NCBI RefSeq assembly: GCF_049847105.1
Contig: NZ_JBNCNS010000004.1
Span: 1 to 64,000 of the forward strand
DNA length: 64,000 nt
Source of the DNA: Gordonia sp049847105
GTDB taxonomy: Bacteria > Actinomycetota > Actinomycetes > Mycobacteriales > Mycobacteriaceae
Direction: 5' to 3'
Position numbers and translations under genes: made by a program
The notes under the pieces: generated by a model
Told to the model about the DNA's origin: nothing
Database searches by the model: none
The model's input: the letters and a program-made list of their open reading frames with translations, nothing else
Shown: positions 49,658 through 58,739 of the stretch, in pieces
Layout of the letters: every line of letters starts with the position of its first letter
Numbering within the stretch: position 1 is the first letter of the stretch

Positions 49658-50731
49658 TCACAGATCTGTCGCGCGGGTCCGTTCCGGTGGCGGACCGACG
49701 AATTCGAGGTCGAGATCGGCGGCCGCGGCGCCGAGTTTTGCCATCATGTCGCCGGGGTTGATCAGTCCCTCGGTGTGCACCACGTCGTCGGTGTTCTCAC
49801 CGGTCACGTCGAAGAACTTCTCGAAGACATCCGAGGTGAGCATGCCGAGCATCTTGGTGTTGTGCGCATCGAAGGCGAAGCTGTGGATGGTCCCGGCAGG
49901 CGCATGTAGATAGTCCCCGGCGGTCAGCAATGTCTCGACACCGTTGGCGTACAACCAGACTCGGCCGGACATGACAAAGAAGTTCTCGGTGTGCTGCCGG
50001 TGGAAGTGCTGCGGTATGTACGGGAGTTTGCCACCCAGCGTCAGTACCGAGAAGTATCGGCCGCCGGTGGTGCGGCCGCGGGCACCGTAGGCATTGATGG
50101 AGTCGGGCCACGCACGACGATCCCCGGTGTGCGCGCGCAGGAAGTAGCCGTCGACGCCGTCGGGCAGGACCTCGTCCCACGCGTCACTCGCAGAGACGAG
50201 AGGCAGATCGTGCAGCAACGCGGCAGACGGTGCGAACAGTTGCTCCGGCGATTGACGCACACCGGCCGTTCCATCAGCCGAATACACCCGGGACGCCACC
50301 TCGCCTCCCGAGTTCGCCAGTGCATCAAGCGCTCCGCCGGGTGCGGACCAGAACAGGAGTTTGGTCATGTGGCCGAGCATCCGGTAGGCGACGGGGGTGC
50401 CGGGTGGGACGTGAACGGAGTCTCCCGGGGTGAGGATGCGGCTCTCGCCCGGCAGCCAGAACTGGACGCACCCGTCGAACACGTAATAGGAGCGCTGATG
50501 ATCGGGCAGGCTGTGGAATCCGGCTCCCGCACCGCGCGGGCCGAGAATGAAAGCGGCATCGAATAATCCGCCAGTGTCGGCAGCGCGGGCGATGACCGTC
50601 CACAGCTGATTGTCGACCTCGTACCGCAGCCCCTCCCCACCGGCGAGACGGTAGGGAACGGCCTCTCCGGGCAGGGCATCGATGACGGGGGCGAGCTGGT
50701 GGATGGCGCTGAGGTCTGCCGGGGAGGTCAT
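49658..50731 (-). CDS. Bicupin, quercetin 2,3-dioxygenase-like
   Basis: A 357-residue two-cupin protein. First cupin: FHSLPDHQRSYYVFDGCVQFWLPGE (about residues 72-96); second: PQHFHRQHTENFFVMSGRVWLY (about 238-259), with His, His, Glu metal ligands visible. Layout and length resemble Bacillus and Streptomyces quercetinases, which open the C ring of flavonols; other substrates are possible. Its ATG overlaps the stop of the downstream hydrolase on the operon side (ATGA). It is followed by that hydrolase, which may cut the depside formed. Confidence 0.8.
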   Translation of the reverse strand: MTSPADLSAIHQLAPVIDALPGEAVPYRLAGGEGLRYEVDNQLWTVIARAADTGGLFDAAFILGPRGAGAGFHSLPDHQRSYYVFDGCVQFWLPGESRILTPGDSVHVPPGTPVAYRMLGHMTKLLFWSAPGGALDALANSGGEVASRVYSADGTAGVRQSPEQLFAPSAALLHDLPLVSASDAWDEVLPDGVDGYFLRAHTGDRRAWPDSINAYGARGRTTGGRYFSVLTLGGKLPYIPQHFHRQHTENFFVMSGRVWLYANGVETLLTAGDYLHAPAGTIHSFAFDAHNTKMLGMLTSDVFEKFFDVTGENTDDVVHTEGLINPGDMMAKLGAAAADLDLEFVGPPPERTRATDL

Positions 50732-51708
50732 CTGTTGTCTCCTGAGTTGATGGTGGTCTGGTCGGTGCTGATGGCGAGGTGTCGAGTGAAGAAATCACCG
50801 ATGTCGTCGAACCCGAAGTGGGTGCGCTCTTCGGTGCGTTCCGGCCCTCGCGCCGACAGGTGGCGGGCCGGCGCAGGTCCTTCGGAATCGAGCCGCCCAT
50901 TGTCCATCACCGGCGGGGATGGGACGTCAGATCTGTTGGGGGGATTGAGGAATCCATGCTGGTAGTCATCGACCAGGTACAGGTCGACCTCGACTCCCGC
51001 CTCGGCGAGCGCCTCGTACAGGAGGAGGCTGTGCTGGTGGTCGACCAGCACGTCGCCCGTGCCATGGGAGATCTGGAACGGCGGGGCGTCGGAGGTGACG
51101 AAGTAGAGCGGGCTGGCGTCCCGCGCGGCGACAGGAAGGTCAGCCGGGTCACCACCGATCAGTCGGCCCTCGGGCGTCTCGGCCGCCGACGTGACTCCCG
51201 GCAACGGCACACCCGGCGCGACATCACCATCGACCAGAGTCGACGGCCCGTACGATTCGGCGACGGCCTGCACAGCTGCATCCCCGTCGGCAGCGTCCTC
51301 CCCGGGTAGCTCCGAGACCGCGGAGAGCAGGCCGGCCAGTGTGGCGAGGTGCCCGCCGGCCGATGCGCCCCAGACACCGATACGGGCGGGGTCGAGTCCG
51401 AGTTCCCCGGCATTCATGCGGAGATGACGAATGGCAGCACGCACATCATGGAGCTGGGCCGGGAACAACTCATCGCCGGACAACCGGTAGTCGATACTCG
51501 CCATGGCGAACCCGCGCGCACAGAAGTGGCCGCTCAGATCCGGGCACAGCGTCCGGTCGCCGGTGAACCAACCGCCGCCATGGACGAACACGATGACCGG
51601 CGCGGGTATGGACTGCGCCGGTCTGACCAGATCGAGGTGTAACTCGCCGGAGGCACGCCGTGCGTAGATCACGTCGCGATGGTGGGGGGACTCAATCGTG
51701 GGACTCAC
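50728..51708 (-). CDS. Alpha/beta hydrolase (HSL-type esterase)
   Basis: A 326-residue esterase with the oxyanion motif VFVHGGGWFTGD (about residue 35), nucleophile GASAGGHLATLAG (about 118) and catalytic His in DDYQHGFLNPP. GTG at 51708 was preferred because the product then starts close to the first strand; the frame is open further upstream. Stop overlaps the start of the bicupin gene (ATGA), so this gene is first of a two-gene unit. Divergence from LysR is not strict: both read leftward here. Confidence 0.82.
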   Translation of the reverse strand: MSPTIESPHHRDVIYARRASGELHLDLVRPAQSIPAPVIVFVHGGGWFTGDRTLCPDLSGHFCARGFAMASIDYRLSGDELFPAQLHDVRAAIRHLRMNAGELGLDPARIGVWGASAGGHLATLAGLLSAVSELPGEDAADGDAAVQAVAESYGPSTLVDGDVAPGVPLPGVTSAAETPEGRLIGGDPADLPVAARDASPLYFVTSDAPPFQISHGTGDVLVDHQHSLLLYEALAEAGVEVDLYLVDDYQHGFLNPPNRSDVPSPPVMDNGRLDSEGPAPARHLSARGPERTEERTHFGFDDIGDFFTRHLAISTDQTTINSGDNR

Positions 51709-51817
51709 GCCGTCCAGTCTGTGAGCAGAGCCCGATCGGAGTCCACATGGAAATGTCACATGATCATTCGGGACAGCCTCATGATCGATGCGACCAGCGC
51801 CTCGCGGGGCTGCGCTG

Positions 51818-52726
51818 TCACTCTGCCGCAGGCGCCGGTGGTCCATCCCGATGCGCGGAGACCTCTACGGCGAGTCGTGCGAACGCATCGATCAGTTCGT
51901 CGGTCCTGGACGCCTGGTAGCAGAGGAATGTCGTCACCGGCGGAAGGTCGGCGACGGGTATGTAGCGCAGGCCGGGCCGGGCATACGTAGTGGCGGCCCC
52001 GGAGCCGCAGATGTTCACCCCGACGCCCGCGGCGCACAGTTGCAGGACCTCTTCGAAGTGCGCAGCGAGCGGGAGGATCGTCGGGCGCTTGCCTCCCGGA
52101 CGCGGATCGACGAACCACTCCTGGGTCCCGCCGAGCTCGCGGATGCCGATGAAGGTCTCGTCGTCGGTCTCGGCCAGACTCAGTGACTCGCAGCCCGCGA
52201 ATCGATGCCCCTCGTGAACCACCAGGACCCGATCTTCCGACCACAGCGGCGTCACCACCAGCCCATCGACGTCAGGGATCTGCGGACTGAACATCAGCGC
52301 GACGTCGACCTGCCCATCCTGCACTGCAGAGAGTGGCTCCGTCAGCCCGAGGCTGCGGATCTGCCATTCGACGTCGGGGTACCGCTCTACGACTGCTGCG
52401 AGCACTGCATTGCTGAGTTCACTCGCTGCTGCGATGCCGATCCGAAAAGTTCGTCGCGGCTCGCGCCCCTTGTCGATCCACCCGACGACATCGTCCATCG
52501 CCGCCACGGCGGTACGGGCCATCGGCAACAGTTCGGCGCCCCGTGCGGTGAGTTCGACGTGCCGGGAGGTCCGCTCGAACAACGGCTCGCCCACCCGTCT
52601 CTCGAGTTGCTGGATCTGCTGACTCAGCGATGGCGGCGAGATGTGCAGCCGCTCGGCGGCGCGAGTGAAGTGAAGCTCGTCGGCAACTGCGAGGAAGTAC
52701 CGCAGGTGCGCGGCGGTGAGATCCAC
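51818..52726 (-). CDS. LysR-family transcriptional regulator
   Basis: A 302-residue regulator of the BenM/CatM-like subgroup. HTH: LRYFLAVADELHFTRAAERLHISPPSLSQQIQQLERRVG (about residues 8-46). GTG start with AGGAGG six bases upstream. It lies 109 bases upstream of the esterase-bicupin pair on the same strand and is the likely regulator of that pair. Confidence 0.92.
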   Translation of the reverse strand: MDLTAAHLRYFLAVADELHFTRAAERLHISPPSLSQQIQQLERRVGEPLFERTSRHVELTARGAELLPMARTAVAAMDDVVGWIDKGREPRRTFRIGIAAASELSNAVLAAVVERYPDVEWQIRSLGLTEPLSAVQDGQVDVALMFSPQIPDVDGLVVTPLWSEDRVLVVHEGHRFAGCESLSLAETDDETFIGIRELGGTQEWFVDPRPGGKRPTILPLAAHFEEVLQLCAAGVGVNICGSGAATTYARPGLRYIPVADLPPVTTFLCYQASRTDELIDAFARLAVEVSAHRDGPPAPAAE

Positions 52727-52869
52727 GATGACCTCCTACCTGGGCGGACACCGAACAGTGTGGCATACCGGCGGTCCGGCGAAAACTGCCGTCCACCTCG
52801 CGAATCCCACGATTCGGCCCTTCCGATTGGTGCAGAGTGGTTGTCACATGCACTCATCGAGGAGCGACC

Positions 52870-53643
52870 ATGGTCAACTGGGACGGCGATCGTTATGCGG
52901 ACGTCAGCGCTCTGCAGCGCATGGTCGCCGAGGCATCGATCGCCGGTCTCGAGATCGCGGGCGATGAGCGGCTCCTCGACGTCGGCTGCGGCGACGGGTT
53001 CATCACCATGCAACTGGCCGACCGGCTGCCTGCGGGATCGGTTGTCGGCGTCGACGCATCACGACTGATGATCGACAAGGCCCGCACCCGTGTCCCACCC
53101 GATGAGCTCCGTGTCCAGTTCCACGTCGACGACGTCCTGGCGCTGCCGTTCGAGCGCGACTTCGACATCGCGGTCTCCTTCAACATGCTGCACTGGGTTC
53201 ACGATCAGCCCGCGGCATTGACGCAGATCGCGCGCAGCCTGGACGACGGCGGACGCGCGGTGATCCAGATCGTCTGCGCCACCGAGCGTCGCAGCATCGA
53301 AGACGTGGCGATGGACGTGGCCGCCCTGCCACGCTGGCAGCACTACTTCACCGACTTCGAGCCGCCCTACCTGCACGTCACTCCGGATCAGTTTCGCGAG
53401 TCCGCCACGTCGGCCGGATTCAACGTCTCCGACATCGAGATCACCTACCTGCGTTGGCAGTTCGAGTCGATCGATGCCTTCACCCAGTGGTTCACCGTCG
53501 GCGCCACCGACTGGACCAGCCGTCTACCCGACGACTCGGTGAAACCCTTCGCCGACGAGGTCATCGAGCGATATCAGGAATCCACCGCAGAGACGGCAGT
53601 GTTCCTGTTCGGTCAGATGCGGGTGGGGTTGGAGCTGGGCTGA
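52870..53643 (+). CDS. SAM-dependent methyltransferase
   Basis: A 257-residue class I methyltransferase. SAM motif LLDVGCGDGFITMQLA (about residues 34-49), VVGVDASRLMI for the ribose-binding acid and FDIAVSFNMLHWVHD for motif IV-V. GAGGAG before the ATG at 52870 sets the start. The sequence resembles trans-aconitate methyltransferase-like proteins; substrate unknown. Stands alone, convergent with the DUF1254 operon. Confidence 0.87.
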   Translation: MVNWDGDRYADVSALQRMVAEASIAGLEIAGDERLLDVGCGDGFITMQLADRLPAGSVVGVDASRLMIDKARTRVPPDELRVQFHVDDVLALPFERDFDIAVSFNMLHWVHDQPAALTQIARSLDDGGRAVIQIVCATERRSIEDVAMDVAALPRWQHYFTDFEPPYLHVTPDQFRESATSAGFNVSDIEITYLRWQFESIDAFTQWFTVGATDWTSRLPDDSVKPFADEVIERYQESTAETAVFLFGQMRVGLELG

Positions 53644-53659
53644 CGGCGCCGGCCGCGGC

Positions 53660-54997
53660 TCAGTCGACCCGCGTAATGGCCGGCACCTCGTAGTCACCAC
53701 GCAGAACCGCAGGGTCCGGTTCGTACATCCGGAGCACCGGGCGGAACTCACCGCTGGGGGCCGGCAGCCAGTTCGCGGTGTCGTCGGGGGCCACGTTGCT
53801 GATCACGATCGTCAAGGAACCATCGGCACCGTAAGTCAGTCCCGGGGTCCGGTCGCCGATCGAGTATCGATTGAGCGGGTTGTCCACCAGATAGAAGTTG
53901 GGAACGTCATACATGGTCAACGACCAGAATGCTCCGACCGGCGGCGTGGGATTCAAAGTTATTGTGTACCTGCGGCTTCCCACCAGCTGGACGCCTCGGT
54001 CGTCGACGTAGGTCATGATGTACGCGGCCTCGTAGGGATGGTTGCCCCACAGTCCGCCCTTGGCAGCGGCTGCCCGTTCGATGATTCGAAGCCTCGGGTC
54101 GGCCATCTTGAACTGCGGGTCGTCGAGCGCACCGACCTCGAAGTAGTCGAGGTTGTAGTCGAACGCATGGTAGGTCAGCTTCCACCCGTTGACCTCGGGA
54201 CTCGATCCGGACATCAACGCCTTCTGCAGATTCCGCTCACCGGCGTCGATACCCGCCACGAGCTCCGCGGCGAAGTCGTGATCCGCATCGGCATACGGCG
54301 ATGCCTCGCCGGGGTCCCCGATCCCGACCTCAGCCAGGCCCCGCTCGATCTCGACGTCCCGAGGCGCGGGCGGGTAGGCCTGCGACCAGAGTCGGAGCTT
54401 CTCGAAGTACCGCAGTTCGTTGGGAACCTCGGCGGACGGCGCCGGTAGGCCCTCAGGCTCGGCGTCGCGATCGAGCGGAGTGAGAGTTGTGACGTCTTGG
54501 AGCGCATGAACAAGCGCCAGGTCATCGCCTCCTGCACAGGCCCACCGGCCGACGATCGACCCAACCGTGGTCGGGAAGTGGATCAGGGTCTCGTCGGCCT
54601 CGACGGTTCCGTCATATCCCGGAGGGACCAGCAAAAAGCCGCCCTCCGCGGTGCCGGTGGCACGATGGCCGACATAGGCAAAATTGTTCGTCCACGCATC
54701 GACGAATTGCAGAACGTAATAACGGCCGTCCGTGTCGGGAACTCGCAGTCGTACGGGCCCGACCGACAAATCGATCTGGGCCATCGAATACAGCGTGTCG
54801 TTGTTGATCGTGACGAAGGTGTCGGCTGGTCCTGCAAGAGTCCGGGCGTGACTGAAGGTGTTGAACGGCCGTGCCGGATTTGCCCCTACGCCTTCGGTCA
54901 CATATCGGGTGACCTGATCTAGGTTGAATACCAGCGGGAATCCGTAGATATAGGCATTCGCGGCAACATCTGCCACCGACTGATCCGTCACCTGCAT
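53660..54997 (-). CDS. DUF1254/DUF1214 domain protein
   Basis: A 445-residue protein: DUF1254 in the first half (AYIYGFPLVFNLDQVTRY, NNDTLYSMAQIDLSVGPVRLRVPD, YYVLQFVDAWTNNFAYVG) and DUF1214 in the second (FWSLTMYDVPNFYLVDNP, DDTANWLPAPSGEFRPVLRMYEP). No signal peptide. Biochemical role unknown; such genes often accompany steroid or aromatic catabolism. ATG overlaps the ligase TGA by one base (TGATG). Last gene of the TetR-controlled operon. Confidence 0.85.
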   Translation of the reverse strand: MQVTDQSVADVAANAYIYGFPLVFNLDQVTRYVTEGVGANPARPFNTFSHARTLAGPADTFVTINNDTLYSMAQIDLSVGPVRLRVPDTDGRYYVLQFVDAWTNNFAYVGHRATGTAEGGFLLVPPGYDGTVEADETLIHFPTTVGSIVGRWACAGGDDLALVHALQDVTTLTPLDRDAEPEGLPAPSAEVPNELRYFEKLRLWSQAYPPAPRDVEIERGLAEVGIGDPGEASPYADADHDFAAELVAGIDAGERNLQKALMSGSSPEVNGWKLTYHAFDYNLDYFEVGALDDPQFKMADPRLRIIERAAAAKGGLWGNHPYEAAYIMTYVDDRGVQLVGSRRYTITLNPTPPVGAFWSLTMYDVPNFYLVDNPLNRYSIGDRTPGLTYGADGSLTIVISNVAPDDTANWLPAPSGEFRPVLRMYEPDPAVLRGDYEVPAITRVD

Positions 54998-56556
54998 CAC
55001 CCATGCTTTCCGTGCTGACCCCGCCTCGTGCCAATCGTGCCACAGTGGGCGCGCTCCCGCAGCGGCCCTTTCACAACCTTTCCGACTCCGTTGCGGGGCA
55101 GGGTCTCCACGAAATACACGTCCTTCGGACACTTGAAACCGGCAAGGTTCAGTCGGCAGTACGCAAGGAGATCGTCCGCCGTCGCCTGCGCCTCACCGGT
55201 CCCGGTGACCACGAACGCAATCGGAACCTCTCCCCAACGGGGATCGTCGCATCCCACCACCGCGACCTCGCGCACCGTGGGATGTTCGGCCATCACGCGC
55301 TCGATCTCGGCGGGGTAGACATTCTCGCCGCCGCTGATGATCATGTCCTTCGTACGTCCGACGATGCTGAGATAGCCATCGCAGTCCACCGATCCCAGGT
55401 CGCCGCTGCGATACCAGCCATCCGATGTCCACGACGCCGCTGTCGCCTCCGGGTCACGCCAGTAGCCACGAACCAGACTCTCGCCACGGATCTGCAACTC
55501 GCCGGGTTCGCCTGGGGCCGCGGGTTTTCCGTCGGTGGTGATGATCCGCACCTCCCAGCCCTGTGTGATCCGACCGGCGGTGGCCAGCGTAGGGCTGTCC
55601 GTCCGATGGTCCTCGGGGCGGAGCACGGTGAGAAATCCCTGTAGCTCGGTACTGCCGTAGATCTGGCGGAACCGTCGACAGATCGTCGCCTGCGCCCGGA
55701 TCAGGAGCGCGGGTGTGATCGGTGCCGCACCGTACTGGACCTCGATGAGACTCGACATGTCGGCGCCCCGCCTGCGGCCTTCGAGTGCATCGACGAGGAT
55801 CTCGAGCACCGCGGGTGCCGCCGTGAAGAAATTGATCCGCTGGTCCGCGACCGCATCGATGACCCGATCGACATCGAACTCTCGATGAACCGTGAGGCTC
55901 CCGCCCGTGAGGAAGCACTGCATCGCCTGGGCGAGGCCGGCGAGGTGGAACAGCGGCATCATCGCCAGATGGCGTCGTCCGGGACGTTGATCTCCGATCT
56001 CGATCGCAAAGCCGGCAAGACTGCGGATGAGAGACCCGTGATCCAACGGGATGACCTTGGGATTGCCTGTCGTTCCGCTGCTGTGCATGAGCACCGCGGT
56101 CTCTGCCGCCGCGAGTCGCTGAACCGGTCGGGGACCTGGATCGCCGACGAGGTCGGTGACGGGAACCCATCCGTCCTCACGGCTTCCGTCGACGACGGCC
56201 AGCATGTCGCCGATCGTCACCAGCCCGGTGGAGACCGGGTCGGCAAGCACCGCCCGCGGACAGCAGACGTCGAGAATCCGGGTGATCTCGGGTGCCGGCA
56301 TCCGCCAGTTGAGCAGCAGCGGGATCGCTCCGAGACGCATCAGTGCCAGCACATTCGACAGATACTCCACACTGTTGTGCGCGACGACCCCGACAATGTC
56401 ACCCGAGCGAACGCCGAGTGCGAACCACCCGCCCGCACGTTCTTCGATTCGTGCGTGAAACTCGCGGTAGGTCAGGCATTGCCGATCATCCCGCACCGCC
56501 ACGATGTCGGCATCACAGGTGGCGCGCCATTCGATCACATGTAACCAGGTGTGCAC
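54997..56556 (-). CDS. Class I adenylate-forming acyl-CoA ligase
   Basis: A 519-residue ANL enzyme: P-loop MHSSGTTGNPKVIPLDHG (about residue 158), YGSTELQG (about 295), SGDLGSVDCDGYLSIVGRTKDMIISGGENVYPAEIE and the C-terminal Lys in LPRNGVGKVVK. GTG start with AGGAG six bases upstream. One of two ligases in this operon, only about a third identical by eye, so they probably act on different acids. Confidence 0.9.
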   Translation of the reverse strand: MHTWLHVIEWRATCDADIVAVRDDRQCLTYREFHARIEERAGGWFALGVRSGDIVGVVAHNSVEYLSNVLALMRLGAIPLLLNWRMPAPEITRILDVCCPRAVLADPVSTGLVTIGDMLAVVDGSREDGWVPVTDLVGDPGPRPVQRLAAAETAVLMHSSGTTGNPKVIPLDHGSLIRSLAGFAIEIGDQRPGRRHLAMMPLFHLAGLAQAMQCFLTGGSLTVHREFDVDRVIDAVADQRINFFTAAPAVLEILVDALEGRRRGADMSSLIEVQYGAAPITPALLIRAQATICRRFRQIYGSTELQGFLTVLRPEDHRTDSPTLATAGRITQGWEVRIITTDGKPAAPGEPGELQIRGESLVRGYWRDPEATAASWTSDGWYRSGDLGSVDCDGYLSIVGRTKDMIISGGENVYPAEIERVMAEHPTVREVAVVGCDDPRWGEVPIAFVVTGTGEAQATADDLLAYCRLNLAGFKCPKDVYFVETLPRNGVGKVVKGPLRERAHCGTIGTRRGQHGKHG

Positions 56557-56622
56557 AGGGTCTCCTTCAGATACCGCGATGACGACGAGCGCGCCGAAGG
56601 CCGGGCATCATCGGCGTAGATC

Positions 56623-57561
56623 TCATCCGTTGTGCCAAGCGAGCTCTCGCGTCCGGACCAGTCTCGTGAGTGTCTCGTTGACCGGCGCGTCAAGCGCTAC
56701 CCTGGCCGCCTGCACCGGGATCGCACCGTTGATGAAGCCGATCTCGCTGACCCTGCCGGATTCGACGTCGAGAAGCGCCGACGGTTTCGCCGCAGGCATC
56801 GCGGCACCGAACTCCTGGACGTGGGCCACTGGGTCGTTGACGTTGATGGCAATTCCGAGCGCGCGTGCAGTCTCCCAGGCCTCGCGCGCAGCAGACCGAC
56901 TGACCGGTCCACATTCCGGATGCGTCATCACCTCACCGACGGTCAGGCCGGTCAATGCGCACGGAGCGCTGTAGGCCACGTTGCAGATGAGCTTCTCCCA
57001 CTGCATTGCCACAATGTCCGGCACGGATTCGGTCGCGAAACCCGCTGCCCGCCAGGCATCTACCACGGGATCAAGCCGATCACGGGGTAGTCCGGCGTAC
57101 GCACCCAGTCGCACGGCCTTCATCGCGTTGTGATGGACCTGCCCCGGCGCGGGGCGTGATGCGCCGAACCCACTGGCGATTCCGACCGCCAGGCGATCGG
57201 CACCGACCACGCCGGCGATCTCGTCGGCGGACCCGAGCCCGTTCTGGATCGTGACGACCACGGTATGCGGTCCGATCGCCCCGACCACGGTTCTCGCGGC
57301 GCCACCGACGTCGGCCGCCTTGACCGCGAGGACCACCATGTCGACCGGACCGACGTCGAGCGTCGTCGATGCCGACCTCACCCGTACCGTGTCCTCGCTG
57401 TCGGGTCCCGTCAGGGTCAGTCCCGATCGCGCGATGGCGGCCATGTGCTCGGCCGAACGATCCAGCATGTGGACGTCGTGACCACCGGCCGCCAGACGCG
57501 CAGCATAGACCGATCCCATCGCGCCGCATCCGACGATCAGGATGGAGAGTTTCTCCGCCAC
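56623..57561 (-). CDS. Ketopantoate reductase-like 2-oxoacid reductase
   Basis: A 312-residue protein with N-terminal Rossmann motif LIVGCGAMGSVYAARLAAGGHDV (about residues 7-29), VKAADVGGAARTV and the conserved Lys in MQWEKLICNVAYSAPCALTG (about 182-201). The family reduces 2-dehydropantoate, but the catabolic setting suggests reduction of another 2-oxo or 3-oxo acid. GTG start chosen to sit just before the first strand. Four bases downstream of the enolase-superfamily gene. Confidence 0.83.
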   Translation of the reverse strand: MAEKLSILIVGCGAMGSVYAARLAAGGHDVHMLDRSAEHMAAIARSGLTLTGPDSEDTVRVRSASTTLDVGPVDMVVLAVKAADVGGAARTVVGAIGPHTVVVTIQNGLGSADEIAGVVGADRLAVGIASGFGASRPAPGQVHHNAMKAVRLGAYAGLPRDRLDPVVDAWRAAGFATESVPDIVAMQWEKLICNVAYSAPCALTGLTVGEVMTHPECGPVSRSAAREAWETARALGIAINVNDPVAHVQEFGAAMPAAKPSALLDVESGRVSEIGFINGAIPVQAARVALDAPVNETLTRLVRTRELAWHNG

Positions 57562-57565
57562 AGCG

Positions 57566-58732
57566 TCATCCCACCAATCTCGTGATCGATCCGGACAGTT
57601 CCGCCTTCGCCTCGAGGCCGAAACCCGGATGGTCGGCAGGCGTGACGGTCCCGTCCTCGATTGCGCAATCTGCGCTGTATCCGCCGAAAGGCTGGAACAC
57701 ACCGGGATACGCCTCGCACCCACCGAGTCCCAATCCGCCGACGATGTGCAGATTGATCAGATGGCCACCGTGTGGAACCGCATGCGCGCGATCGACGCCC
57801 GCCGAATCCATCAGGTCCAGCATGGCCCGGTACTCGGTCAACCCGTAGCTCAGACCGGCGTCCATCTGCAGGATGTCGCAGTCCGGTCGGATACCGCCGA
57901 AGCGCAGGAGGTTTGCCACATCCTGCCGGGAGAAGAGATTCTCACCGGTGGCGAGCACACCGTCGTACGCGGCGGCCAGTTCGGCAGTTGCCCCGTAGTC
58001 GAGCGGATCGACCGGCTCTTCGAACCACCGTAATCGGTAGGGCTCCAGCGCCTTTGCATACACGACGGCGGCCTCGCGGCCGAATCGGCCATTTGCGTCC
58101 ACCGCAACGGCGGCGCCCGATCCGACGATCGACACCGCCTCGTCGATTCGCCTCAGGTCCTCGTCCAGCGACAGCCCACCGACCTTGATCTTGACCGCCC
58201 GGTACCCGCTCTCCAGGTACCCCGAGATCTCCGCACGCAGCGCTGCGATGTCGTCGCCGGGCCGGTAGTAGCCGCCGGCCGCGTACACCGGGGCCGCCCG
58301 CCTGGTGGGTGTCCGGCCGTCCGCGCGCGCGATGGTGGCATATGCGGGCTCGTCGGCGAGTTTGCCGAGCAGATCCCAGCAGGCCAGTTCGATTGCCGCC
58401 GCAGCGCAGGCGCGATCGCCGTGGCCACCGGGCTTTTCATCGGCCAGCGCGCTCCGCAGCACACGTTCGGGATCGAGAATCCCGGTGTCGGGGTCGAGTA
58501 GTTCATCAGAGGGTGCGTCGAGCACCCGCGGAATCATCCGGTCACGGAGAAGCCCGCTTTGCGCAAACCGCCCGATCGAGTTGAAGGCCACCCCGTATAC
58601 CGGCACGCCGTGCCGCATCACGTCGGTGATGACGGCCACGAGCGAGACGGTGTGGCGGTTGAAGTTGACGACGGCGTTGGCGACCGAGCCCTCCAGGGGC
58701 ACCGTTACCTCGCGGATTTCGACGATGCGCAT
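57566..58732 (-). CDS. Enolase-superfamily enzyme (mandelate racemase/muconate lactonizing type)
   Basis: A 388-residue protein with capping domain and (beta/alpha)7 barrel. The KXK motif VKIKVGG (about residue 175) carries the acid-base Lys; metal ligands are visible as VDANG, RWFEEPVDP and ATGENLF; the second-side His is in AVPHGGHLINLH. It would abstract a proton alpha to a carboxylate: dehydratase, racemase or cycloisomerase. ATG at 58732 is 7 bases after the ligase stop. Confidence 0.87.
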   Translation of the reverse strand: MRIVEIREVTVPLEGSVANAVVNFNRHTVSLVAVITDVMRHGVPVYGVAFNSIGRFAQSGLLRDRMIPRVLDAPSDELLDPDTGILDPERVLRSALADEKPGGHGDRACAAAAIELACWDLLGKLADEPAYATIARADGRTPTRRAAPVYAAGGYYRPGDDIAALRAEISGYLESGYRAVKIKVGGLSLDEDLRRIDEAVSIVGSGAAVAVDANGRFGREAAVVYAKALEPYRLRWFEEPVDPLDYGATAELAAAYDGVLATGENLFSRQDVANLLRFGGIRPDCDILQMDAGLSYGLTEYRAMLDLMDSAGVDRAHAVPHGGHLINLHIVGGLGLGGCEAYPGVFQPFGGYSADCAIEDGTVTPADHPGFGLEAKAELSGSITRLVG

Positions 58733-58739
58733 CTCGTCC

